Below, piece by piece: positions 26,917 through 34,546 of a DNA stretch of 64,000 bases. The first letter of the stretch is position 1; each line of letters opens with the position of its first letter. The notes under the pieces are model-generated. The model ran no database searches, was not told the origin of the DNA, and saw only the letters and a list, made by a program, of their open reading frames with translations. This stretch comes from Bacteroidia bacterium (lineage in GTDB: Bacteria > Bacteroidota > Bacteroidia > NS11-12g > UBA955), in the NCBI GenBank assembly GCA_023228875.1, contig JALOAG010000003.1:217700-281699 (forward strand), read 5' to 3'. A program made the position numbers and the translations under genes.

Positions 26917-27862
26917 ATTGGACTTAGTAACTGAGTTTACACAAACAATTAGTGTTTTAAAACGTGAAATTGGTAAAGTAATTGTTGGACAGGAGGCAGT
27001 TGTTGACTCTGTGTTGACTTCTATTTTTAGTAACGGACATTGTTTATTGATTGGTGTACCCGGATTAGCCAAAACCTTACTTATTAAAACAGTTTCCGAG
27101 TCATTAGACCTAACTTTTAGCCGAATTCAATTTACACCTGATTTAATGCCATCCGACATAACCGGCTCTGAGATTTTGGATGAAAATCGAAATTTCAAAT
27201 ACCTGAAGGGTCCTATCTTCTCAAACATAGTCTTAGCGGATGAAATCAACCGTACTCCACCCAAAACCCAAGCAGCATTATTAGAAGCTATGCAAGAAAA
27301 GAATGTTACAGTTGCCGGAAAGTCATATCCACTACCGTTGCCATTCTTTGTTTTAGCTACTCAAAACCCTATTGAGCAAGAAGGTACTTATCCTTTGCCT
27401 GAAGCTCAATTAGATAGGTTTATGTTTAATATCGTGTTAGATTATCCTTCGTTTGAAGAAGAAGTAAGAATTATTAAGGAAACAACAGTAGAAAGCCAGT
27501 CAAAACCGGAGAAAGTAACCGATGCATCAAAAATAATAGCATTCCAAAAGTTAGTTCGTCAAGTTCCGGTCGCAGATAATGTTGTAGATTACGCAGTTGC
27601 TTTGGTTGCAAAAACCCGACCTTCCAATCAACTTGCACCAGATTTTATTAATAATTATGTGTCGTTTGGAGCCGGTCCAAGAGCTGGGCAGTATTTAATA
27701 ATGGGAGCGAAGTGTAATGCCTTGATGAAAGGAAAATTGTCTCCGGACATTGAAGATGTGCAGTCAGTAGCTTTGAATGTTTTAAGACATCGTATTGTGA
27801 AAAACTATAAAGCAGATGCCGAAGGTGTTACAATTGAAGCTATAATCAGAAGACTTTTTTAA
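26906..27862 (+). CDS. MoxR-family AAA+ ATPase
   Basis: A 318-residue AAA+ ATPase. Walker A is GVPGLAKT, Walker B with the DE pair is VLADEINRTPPKTQAALLEAM, and sensor regions LATQNPIEQEGTYPLPEAQLDRF are diagnostic of MoxR. MoxR proteins act as chaperones for metal insertion or complex assembly and usually sit next to DUF58 and VWA genes; none are adjacent here. The start chosen (MENRLDLV at 26906) overlaps surA by 11 bases; an upstream codon giving 11 more residues is less likely. It ends 35 bases before a convergent gene. Its partner proteins would have to be elsewhere. Confidence 0.9.
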   Translation: MENRLDLVTEFTQTISVLKREIGKVIVGQEAVVDSVLTSIFSNGHCLLIGVPGLAKTLLIKTVSESLDLTFSRIQFTPDLMPSDITGSEILDENRNFKYLKGPIFSNIVLADEINRTPPKTQAALLEAMQEKNVTVAGKSYPLPLPFFVLATQNPIEQEGTYPLPEAQLDRFMFNIVLDYPSFEEEVRIIKETTVESQSKPEKVTDASKIIAFQKLVRQVPVADNVVDYAVALVAKTRPSNQLAPDFINNYVSFGAGPRAGQYLIMGAKCNALMKGKLSPDIEDVQSVALNVLRHRIVKNYKADAEGVTIEAIIRRLF

Positions 27863-27897
27863 GAGCAACTGTTTTTCTTTGCTACTACATTAATAGG

Positions 27898-28695
27898 TTA
27901 TTTAATTTCAGCTTTTGTTGCTATCCAATAAAGTAAAACTTTGACTTTTGGATCGCTGGCAACTTTCCATTCATGCACACTTCTATTCATGTTGTCAGCA
28001 AACGTTAATTTATTCTCTGCTAACCAAAGTAACATTTCTTTATCTGGATAGTATTTTTTCAAAATATCATAGTCGTGAATAGGGGCAGAAATGTAAGTTG
28101 TAGGGTATTTCATCCCTTCATTTATTTTTTCTAATGCGGCTTGTAAGTCTTCATCAGAAAGAGTATAAAGTCCGGGGTAATGCAAGTAGTAACTAGTTTT
28201 AAATCCTGCTTGCTCAAATGCTTGCAATTCTTTTGTCTGGTTTGATTCTACAATAAAGCGGTTTTGATTGAGAGATAATGTGTTGCATATATATATTAAC
28301 CTATCAATAGCATTAGGTAGAATAATACTATCCAGATTTTTGAAATCTAACCAATAAAGCGTGTTTGAATCTTCATTGGATTTAAGAAAATCAAAGAGTG
28401 AAAGTTCTGATGATAGCGCAGGTGGGTGATAAACATCGAAGTTGTTTTCAGAGGGGACAAACATGATATCTAACTCAACACCTTTATAGTGAGGTGCTAT
28501 TTCTTGTAGTCTCTCAATGGAGTTAACCCTATGTGCCCAAATCTTATCTTGAATTATTGTCTCATAATACAACTCTACCAACTCTCCGGATGCAATCATT
28601 TGTTCTATTTTCGCTTTGTAGTATGTATATGCCTTATATACAGATATTCCTACAGTGATGAGTATTATGAAAATAATTACTATCCTTTTTATCAT
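27898..28695 (-). CDS. Menorin/FAM151-like, GDPD-fold membrane-anchored protein
   Basis: A 265-residue protein with one N-terminal membrane anchor (IVIIFIILITVGISVYKAY). The body shows a pattern of the PLC-like/GDPD superfamily: IWAHRVNSIERLQE (start strand and His), GVELDIMFV (metal-binding E-x-D), and YHPPALSSELSLFDFLK, then WLDFKN. This order matches the menorin (FAM151/DUF2181) branch, where the WAH, ELD and HPP motifs occur in the same order. GDPD enzymes cleave glycerophosphodiesters; whether this protein does is unknown. Its start overlaps the EptA-like gene by 4 bases, so it is translationally coupled to a lipid head-group transferase. A role in envelope lipid metabolism is inference. 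Confidence 0.6.
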   Translation of the reverse strand: MIKRIVIIFIILITVGISVYKAYTYYKAKIEQMIASGELVELYYETIIQDKIWAHRVNSIERLQEIAPHYKGVELDIMFVPSENNFDVYHPPALSSELSLFDFLKSNEDSNTLYWLDFKNLDSIILPNAIDRLIYICNTLSLNQNRFIVESNQTKELQAFEQAGFKTSYYLHYPGLYTLSDEDLQAALEKINEGMKYPTTYISAPIHDYDILKKYYPDKEMLLWLAENKLTFADNMNRSVHEWKVASDPKVKVLLYWIATKAEIK

Positions 28696-30416
28696 GGTTT
28701 TATTTCTTTGTCGTAGTTAATACTGCCTTTTACAATTCTTGGTTCAGGTTGGAAGGAAGTGCTAAAGATGCTTTTATGATCATCCCTACCGTTAAACTTG
28801 ATGTCTAACAAATCAGCAACAGAATAGATGAGTTCATCTGTCATATAACTGCGATTTTTATACTGTGCATAAGTTTGCACTTTATTTTGTTGATTAGACC
28901 AATAAATAAAAGGTATTTCAAACATCGGAAAGCTGCCCACAGATTCTGTATGTCCTTCAAAATTCATGGATTGATATACATCTTCACCATGGTCTGAGTA
29001 ATAAATAACCTGCTGTTCTTCACCATTCTTTGAATTTTTCTGAGTAAGAGAGATGATATGACTTACAATAAAGTCATTATATCTTACAGCATTGTCGTAC
29101 ATATTTATTGCATCCAATGCTCTTTCAGAAGGGTAGTCAGTATGTGCACTGTCCTTGAAGTATGCATATTCTTTAGGATATCTGCCGCTATATGCAGCAT
29201 GTGTTCCGTATAGGTGTACAAAAATCACTTTTAAGGGTTCGGAATCTTGTAAAGCCTTTTCAATAAAAGGGAAAAGGCGCTCATCATACGATTCTTTATA
29301 GTACGACTTCTGTTGGTCGTTGCTCCCGGTATTGATAAAATAACTTTGATCTGCAGTTCTGCCAATCATTGTTACCAGGGTTTCATATAACCCGATTGGA
29401 TTCTGATTTGATATCCAAAAGGTCTTATAACCGGCAGCCTTGACAAGTTGAATCATGCTGCCTTTTTCCTTTTCTTCAGGATGGGCGTTTGTACCAAAGG
29501 TTAAAGATTTTTCTAAAGCTGCAATCGTATGCGTGTGTGGACTTATCACATCATTAAATAAAACAAGCTGGTTTTCAATTTTCTTTAAATTAGGAGTGGT
29601 GTTGCGATAGTATCCATAAATCTCCATGTGGTGCTTAGTAGTTGATTCTCCAATGATAATGATGAGTGTACGCGGTTTATCCTTGCTTTGCGGAATTACA
29701 GATGATATATAAGGACTCTTGTTGGAATTAACCATATAGTCCTTGTATTTATTAATCTCTTCTTCATACAGTTTATAACCGTTCAAAAATTTTGAGATAA
29801 TATGATGTTGAAAATGCCCTGCTTCTACATAAATAATTGTCCCGGTACAGGTAATCAAGAGTGCAATAATCCATCTGTAAAGACTAGATTGTGTTGTGGT
29901 TTTTTCGTGCAGACGTACTGGAGCGGTTGATTGTTGTTTAGTGAAAATGGATTTGACAACTGAAATTAAGTCTTTCAGATCTTGTAAATATGAATCAAGT
30001 GAATACTTATACAATGCTTTAATTACAAGCCAAAGAATGAGGATTGACGGTATCAAAAATTGAAGTAGGAGTTTGATGATTGGGGTTGTAAAATATACCT
30101 TTAGATACTCTGTTGATTCCGTAATGTTTGTTTCCAATAATATAAAAACAATAGAAGAGGTTAATTCTTCTTTATACAAATAAATGTAGGCTGTTTCAAA
30201 GAAGATTAATAGAAAAGTTACTAAGTAGATTGTAATAATATATCCTGCTTTAAGTATCTTCTTTGGTAAGAAAAACGCAAGCGAATATAGCAAAGCATGT
30301 AAGAAAATGAGTCTTTCCGGCATGATTGCCTCTATGGAGTTTTGAGCAGTAATTCCCCAAAATAAGAAAATAGGGAAGAATAATAACAGATAACTATATT
30401 TAACAAGGTAGGACAT
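28692..30416 (-). CDS. Phosphoethanolamine transferase, EptA-like (sulfatase fold)
   Basis: A 574-residue inner-membrane enzyme. Five or so hydrophobic segments fill about residues 1-210 (for example YLLLFFPIFLFWGI, YIITIYLVTFLLIFFETAYIYLY). The periplasmic catalytic domain follows: IIIGESTTKHHMEIYGYYRNTTPNL with the nucleophile Thr in GEST, TFGTNAHPEE, and YYSDHGEDVYQ with FEGHTESVG as metal ligands. EptA and relatives move phosphoethanolamine from phosphatidylethanolamine to lipid A or other glycans. It is divergent from the lpx operon 202 bases away, which fits lipid A as acceptor but does not prove it. The downstream gene overlaps its end by 4 bases. Confidence 0.88.
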   Translation of the reverse strand: MSYLVKYSYLLLFFPIFLFWGITAQNSIEAIMPERLIFLHALLYSLAFFLPKKILKAGYIITIYLVTFLLIFFETAYIYLYKEELTSSIVFILLETNITESTEYLKVYFTTPIIKLLLQFLIPSILILWLVIKALYKYSLDSYLQDLKDLISVVKSIFTKQQSTAPVRLHEKTTTQSSLYRWIIALLITCTGTIIYVEAGHFQHHIISKFLNGYKLYEEEINKYKDYMVNSNKSPYISSVIPQSKDKPRTLIIIIGESTTKHHMEIYGYYRNTTPNLKKIENQLVLFNDVISPHTHTIAALEKSLTFGTNAHPEEKEKGSMIQLVKAAGYKTFWISNQNPIGLYETLVTMIGRTADQSYFINTGSNDQQKSYYKESYDERLFPFIEKALQDSEPLKVIFVHLYGTHAAYSGRYPKEYAYFKDSAHTDYPSERALDAINMYDNAVRYNDFIVSHIISLTQKNSKNGEEQQVIYYSDHGEDVYQSMNFEGHTESVGSFPMFEIPFIYWSNQQNKVQTYAQYKNRSYMTDELIYSVADLLDIKFNGRDDHKSIFSTSFQPEPRIVKGSINYDKEIKP

Positions 30417-30467
30417 TCCTAGACTATGGGTGTTCTGATAAATCTAATTTATGAAAAAATGAATTGG

Positions 30468-30502
30468 CGAAATTAAAGAGTAATTTTTAAACTCAATGCA
30501 AA
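30468..30502 (-). promoter_or_regulatory. Promoter of the EptA-like operon
   Basis: On the minus strand TTTG (30499-30502), 23 bases, then TAATTTCG (30468-30475), one mismatch to TAnnTTTG. A second possible TTG at 30494-30496 gives an 18-base spacer. The box ends 51 bases before the ATG. Confidence 0.5.
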
Positions 30503-30575
30503 TAAGCCAAGAATAACCCAGTTCGTGTTTTGAACAACAAATTGGATTGTAATAATCTTAATGGAACACAGCAAT

Positions 30576-30610
30576 TTTGCTTTAAGTTTATTTTTATTCT
30601 CTTATTTTCG
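30576..30610 (+). promoter_or_regulatory. Promoter of the lpx operon
   Basis: TTTG (30576-30579), 23 bases, TATTTTCG (30603-30610), one mismatch to TAnnTTTG. The -7 box ends 8 bases before the chosen ATG of lpxD, and includes the G of an alternative GTG start, which makes that GTG unlikely. Confidence 0.6.
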
Positions 30611-30618
30611 TGCCCTAT

Positions 30619-31665
30619 ATGAGCAATCCTACCATTGAGGATATTATTCAGTTTGTCGGAGGGACGGTTGAGGGTAATCAAAATCTAGTAATTACCGGTG
30701 TAGCCGGTATAGACGAAGCTTTGCCTTCGCAGCTAAGTTTTATATCTAATTTAAAGTATATCCAAAAGATTAAAAATACAAAGGCAGGTGCGGTCATAGT
30801 AAATAAAGATTTGCAATTGGTAGAGTTGCCTGCTGGACTTACATTAATCCGTGTGTCGGATCCATACCTGGCTTTTTGTATGGTTTTAGACAAATACTTT
30901 AATCCAATCAAATTTCAAAGCGGAATAGAACCTCATTCCTATGTCCATTCCGGTGCAACCATAGCAGACTCTTGTTATATAGGTGCTTTTAGTTATGTGT
31001 CACAAGGAGCGCAGTTAGCAGAAAAGGTTCAAATTTATCCTCATGTTTTTGTAGGTAGTAATATTAAAATAGGCAAGAATACCATCATTTATCCCGGAGT
31101 AACCTTATATCCCGAAACTGAAATAGGTGAAAATTGTATCATTCATTCAGGAACGGTTATTGGTTCTGACGGATTTGGACACGCTCCAATGCCGGATGGT
31201 TCTTATGCCAAAATTCCTCAAGTGGGTAAAGTGGTCATTGGAAATTATGTTGAAATTGGTGCTAACTGTACGATTGATAGAGCCACCTTGGGTGAGACAC
31301 GAATTGAAGACGGAACTAAACTGGATAATCTTATTCAAATTGCGCATAATGTAAAAATAGGTAAACATACTGTAATTGCTTCTCAGTCGGGCGTTTCCGG
31401 TAGCACAACTTTAGGTAATTATTGTATGGTGGGCGGTCAGGTCGGTTTTGCAGGGCATATTCAGATTGCAGACAAGTCAAGATTTGGAGCGCAATCCGGA
31501 GTCCCGGCATCAATCAAAGAAGAAGGCAAAGATTGGATGGGTACTCCTATTGTTCCATTAAAGGAAAATCTTAAAGCAATGGTTATGAGCAGAAATCTCC
31601 CTAAACTTGAAGAGCGAATCAGGCAACTAGAAAATATTATTAAAGAACTTACATCAAAAGAATAA
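30619..31665 (+). CDS. lpxD: UDP-3-O-acylglucosamine N-acyltransferase
   Basis: A 348-residue left-handed beta-helix acyltransferase for the third step of lipid A synthesis: it adds a hydroxyacyl chain from ACP to UDP-3-O-acylglucosamine. An N-terminal uridine-binding domain (FVGGTVEGNQNLVITGVAGIDEA, LSFISNLKYI) is followed by hexapeptide repeats (for example IGENCIIHSGTVIGSDGFGHAP). The catalytic His is in QIAHNVKIG. It ends with a C-terminal helix. The ATG at 30619 (MSNPTIEDI) was chosen over a GTG three codons earlier. The stop overlaps the start of lpxC-fabZ by one base (TAATG), so the two are coupled. Confidence 0.95.
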   Translation: MSNPTIEDIIQFVGGTVEGNQNLVITGVAGIDEALPSQLSFISNLKYIQKIKNTKAGAVIVNKDLQLVELPAGLTLIRVSDPYLAFCMVLDKYFNPIKFQSGIEPHSYVHSGATIADSCYIGAFSYVSQGAQLAEKVQIYPHVFVGSNIKIGKNTIIYPGVTLYPETEIGENCIIHSGTVIGSDGFGHAPMPDGSYAKIPQVGKVVIGNYVEIGANCTIDRATLGETRIEDGTKLDNLIQIAHNVKIGKHTVIASQSGVSGSTTLGNYCMVGGQVGFAGHIQIADKSRFGAQSGVPASIKEEGKDWMGTPIVPLKENLKAMVMSRNLPKLEERIRQLENIIKELTSKE

Positions 31666-33065
31666 TGAATCCAAAACAGAATACACTCGCAGGGAAAGTT
31701 ACACTGTCGGGTATTGGTTTACATACCGGAAAAGAAACGACACTTAGCTTACTCCCGGCAGAAGCTAATTTTGGCTATAAGTTTAAAAGAGTGGATCTAC
31801 CGGGGCAGCCGGTGATTGATGCAGATTGTGATTTGGTTGTTGAAACTGCCAGAGGAACTACACTGGAACAACATGGAGCAAGAATTGCAACCGTAGAACA
31901 TACACTTGCTACGCTTGTAGGACTTGAGATTGATAACTGTCTTATAGAAGTTGATGGTCCCGAATGTCCAATATTGGATGGCAGTTCAAGAATTATTGTA
32001 GAAGCCATTGATAAAGTAGGAATTGTTGAGCAAGCTGAAGACAGAGAATACTTCGAGATTCCACACAACATTCATTATAATGATGCCAATAATAAAGTCG
32101 AGATGGTGGCAATGCCTTTAGATAGTTATCGATTAACTGTTATGGTTGATTACAACTCGCATATTTTGGGTACTCAACATGCTACCATTACAGGATTAAA
32201 AGAGTTTAGAAAAGAAATAAGCCCCTGTCGTACTTTTTGTTTCTTGCATGAAATTGAAGCAATGGTTAAAGCAAATTTAGTGAAAGGTGGCAGTTTGGAC
32301 AACGCCATTGTGATTGTTGACAGACCTATAGAGCAGCAAGAGTTAGACAACCTTGCTAAATTATTTAACAAAGAGAAAATCGAGGTAAAGAGTGAAGGTA
32401 TTTTGAATAACTTAGATTTAAGATTTCAAAATGAACCTGCTCGACATAAGTTGTTAGATTTAATAGGTGATTTGGCATTAGTTGGAAAACCACTCAAAGC
32501 ACAAATTATGGCTGCACGTCCAGGACATGCATCCAATGTTGCATTTGCCAAGAAAATAAAAGCAGAAATGAAGAAGATTGAAAGGAAAGCACTTACAGAA
32601 GTGCCTTATTACAATCCTTCAGAAAAACCACTTTACGACCATAGAGATATAATGCGTATTCTACCTCATAAGCACCCTTTTCTATTGGTTGACAAAGTGC
32701 TAAGAATGGATGCTACAACCGTAATAGCAGTTAAAAACATCACTGCTGATCAGTATTTCTTTCAAGGACATTTCCCGGGTGACCCAATTTTTCCGGGTGT
32801 GTTGCTGGTAGAAACCATGGCACAAGCAGGCGGTATCCTTATTCTGGGAGATAAAGAAGATCCTGAGAATTATGGGACTTATTTTCTAAAGATAGAAAAT
32901 GCCAAATTCAAGGAAAAAGTTGTACCCGGAGATACCTTAATTTTAAAGTTAGAATTGACCGAGCCGGTGAGAAGAGGTATATGTCAAATGAGGGGAAGAG
33001 CATGGGTTGGAGAAAAACTTGTATGCGAATCAGAAATGATGGCGCAAGTAGTAAAAATTAAATAA
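31665..33065 (+). CDS. lpxC-fabZ: LpxC-FabZ fusion: UDP-acyl-GlcNAc deacetylase / hydroxyacyl-ACP dehydratase
   Basis: A 466-residue bifunctional protein. Residues about 1-305 are LpxC, the zinc deacetylase that commits UDP-acyl-GlcNAc to lipid A: VEHTLATLVGLEIDN with the first zinc His, CRTFCFLHEIE, KGGSLDNAIV, and the closing zinc ligands and catalytic His in RHKLLDLIGD and RPGHASN. Residues about 320-466 are FabZ, dehydrating hydroxyacyl-ACP in fatty-acid elongation: ILPHKHPFLLVDKV with the catalytic His, and GHFPGDPIFPGVLLVETMAQ with the Glu. Both enzymes use beta-hydroxyacyl-ACP or its product flow, so the fusion may balance lipid A against phospholipid. This fusion is characteristic of Bacteroidota. 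No catalytic residue appears missing. Confidence 0.96.
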   Translation: MNPKQNTLAGKVTLSGIGLHTGKETTLSLLPAEANFGYKFKRVDLPGQPVIDADCDLVVETARGTTLEQHGARIATVEHTLATLVGLEIDNCLIEVDGPECPILDGSSRIIVEAIDKVGIVEQAEDREYFEIPHNIHYNDANNKVEMVAMPLDSYRLTVMVDYNSHILGTQHATITGLKEFRKEISPCRTFCFLHEIEAMVKANLVKGGSLDNAIVIVDRPIEQQELDNLAKLFNKEKIEVKSEGILNNLDLRFQNEPARHKLLDLIGDLALVGKPLKAQIMAARPGHASNVAFAKKIKAEMKKIERKALTEVPYYNPSEKPLYDHRDIMRILPHKHPFLLVDKVLRMDATTVIAVKNITADQYFFQGHFPGDPIFPGVLLVETMAQAGGILILGDKEDPENYGTYFLKIENAKFKEKVVPGDTLILKLELTEPVRRGICQMRGRAWVGEKLVCESEMMAQVVKIK

Positions 33066-33151
33066 AAATCCGAATTGTGAATAAAGTTTGTTATAGTTAT
33101 TATGAGGGATTTGAGAGTTTATAATGTTAGAAAATTTAAGTAAAAGATAAT

Positions 33152-33940
33152 ATGATACAGCCTTTAGCGTATGTTCATCCTCAAGCAAAAATAGATGATA
33201 GTGTTGTAATAGATCCTTTTGTAACCATCCATAGGGACGTTGAAATTGGTGCAGGCACCCATATCATGTCGGGTGCTGTGGTTTTTCCCGGTTCTCGAAT
33301 AGGGAAAAATTGTAAAGTATTCCCGGGTGCTTCCATAGGTGCAATTCCTCAAGATTTGAAATACAATGGCGAAGAAACGCTTGCTATCATTGGGGATAAT
33401 ACAATAATTAGAGAAAATGTTACAATCAACAAAGGTACGGTAGCATTAGGAAGAACTGAGGTTGGAAGTAACTGCCTATTGATGGCATACTCTCATGTTG
33501 CGCATGATTGTATCGTTGGAAATAATTGTATTTTGGCTAACACAGTTCAACTTGCAGGACATGTGGTGATTGCTGATTTTGTGATTGTGGGAGGTATGAG
33601 TGCTGTGTATCAATTTGTACACATAGGTCAGCATGTAATGATTGCCGGAGGATGTATGGTTAGAAAGGATGTGCCACCATATACCAAAGCCGGAAGGCAG
33701 CCTATTTCTTACGAAGGTGTCAATTCTGTTGGGTTGAGACGCAGAGGTTTTTCTGCTGAAAAGATAAACGAAATTCAAGATATATACAGAACACTGTATC
33801 TTAGAGGAAATAATACCCAGAAGGCACTTGCAATCATAGAAAATGAAAAACCGGCTTCTCCTGAAAGGGATGAGATTCTTCAATTTATCAGAGAGTCAGA
33901 AGGTGGTATTATGAGAGGATATTCTTCTAAGCGATTATAA
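33152..33940 (+). CDS. lpxA: UDP-N-acetylglucosamine O-acyltransferase
   Basis: A 262-residue left-handed beta-helix enzyme for the first committed acylation of UDP-GlcNAc. Hexapeptide repeats run from residue about 5 to 190 (VHPQAKIDDSVVIDPF, GAGTHIMSGAVVFPG). The catalytic His is in AYSHVAHDC, and the signature GAIPQDLKYNGE is present. The C-terminal helical domain holds GLRRRGFSAEKINEIQDIY. An 86-base gap separates it from lpxC-fabZ; I saw no strong promoter there. Its stop overlaps the start of the ABC ATPase gene by one base. Order lpxD, lpxC-fabZ, lpxA is common in Bacteroidota. Confidence 0.96.
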   Translation: MIQPLAYVHPQAKIDDSVVIDPFVTIHRDVEIGAGTHIMSGAVVFPGSRIGKNCKVFPGASIGAIPQDLKYNGEETLAIIGDNTIIRENVTINKGTVALGRTEVGSNCLLMAYSHVAHDCIVGNNCILANTVQLAGHVVIADFVIVGGMSAVYQFVHIGQHVMIAGGCMVRKDVPPYTKAGRQPISYEGVNSVGLRRRGFSAEKINEIQDIYRTLYLRGNNTQKALAIIENEKPASPERDEILQFIRESEGGIMRGYSSKRL

Positions 33941-34539
33941 TGCAACTTGTCTTAGAAAATATCTCTAAGTCTTTTGAAAATAAAGTCTTATTTAAAAACA
34001 AACATTTTGTTCTCAAACAAGGCGAATCTTATGCTGTTTCCGGTAAAAATGGCTCAGGCAAAACTACATTATTAAAAATTGTGATGGGTTATATGCAGCC
34101 GGATTCAGGAACTGTTTCTTGGCAATATGAACATGCCTCAAATGCTCCTGTCCAATTTCAAGATTTTGCATTTGCAGGAATACAAGAACAATTGTTTGAT
34201 GATTTGACAATTCAGGAATCTATTAAATTCCATTTTAAATTTAGAAACCCGATTTGCGATAATTATTTAGAAAATATTAGAGCTGTTTTCCCTCCTACAT
34301 TGTTTACAAAGAAGGTAAATCAATTATCAGCCGGTTGGATAAATAGGCTTAAACTTGTGCTTGCTATTTTCTCCAAATCAAAAGTACTCATTTTAGATGA
34401 GCCTTTTTCTAATATGGATGTTGAAGGCATTGAACAAATGAAAGCAGTTATTTCTGACAACCTTAATAACAGAATCCTCATTGTCGCAGGAAATAGGGAA
34501 GAAGAGTTTAATTTGTGTAAGAATAGGATTAATCTTTAA
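33940..34539 (+). CDS. Orphan ABC transporter ATPase in the lpx operon
   Basis: A small, 199-residue ABC ATPase. Walker A is GKNGSGKTT, the Q-loop region is FQDFAFAGIQEQL, Walker B is VLILDEPFSNMD. The signature is LSAGW rather than LSGGQ, and the expected H-loop histidine is not obvious near the end (ILIVAGNREEE). It starts on the stop codon of lpxA (TAATG), so it is translationally coupled to lipid A synthesis. No permease gene is nearby. It could assist lipid or protein export with a partner coded elsewhere, or be a soluble regulator; I cannot decide. Confidence 0.82.
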   Translation: MQLVLENISKSFENKVLFKNKHFVLKQGESYAVSGKNGSGKTTLLKIVMGYMQPDSGTVSWQYEHASNAPVQFQDFAFAGIQEQLFDDLTIQESIKFHFKFRNPICDNYLENIRAVFPPTLFTKKVNQLSAGWINRLKLVLAIFSKSKVLILDEPFSNMDVEGIEQMKAVISDNLNNRILIVAGNREEEFNLCKNRINL

Positions 34540-34546
34540 ATTAATC
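34527..34546. terminator. Hairpin across convergent stop codons
   Basis: GATTAAT-CTTTAA-ATTAATC, a perfect 7-bp stem whose loop holds one stop codon and whose right arm holds the other. AT-rich, so a modest bidirectional terminator. Confidence 0.4.
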
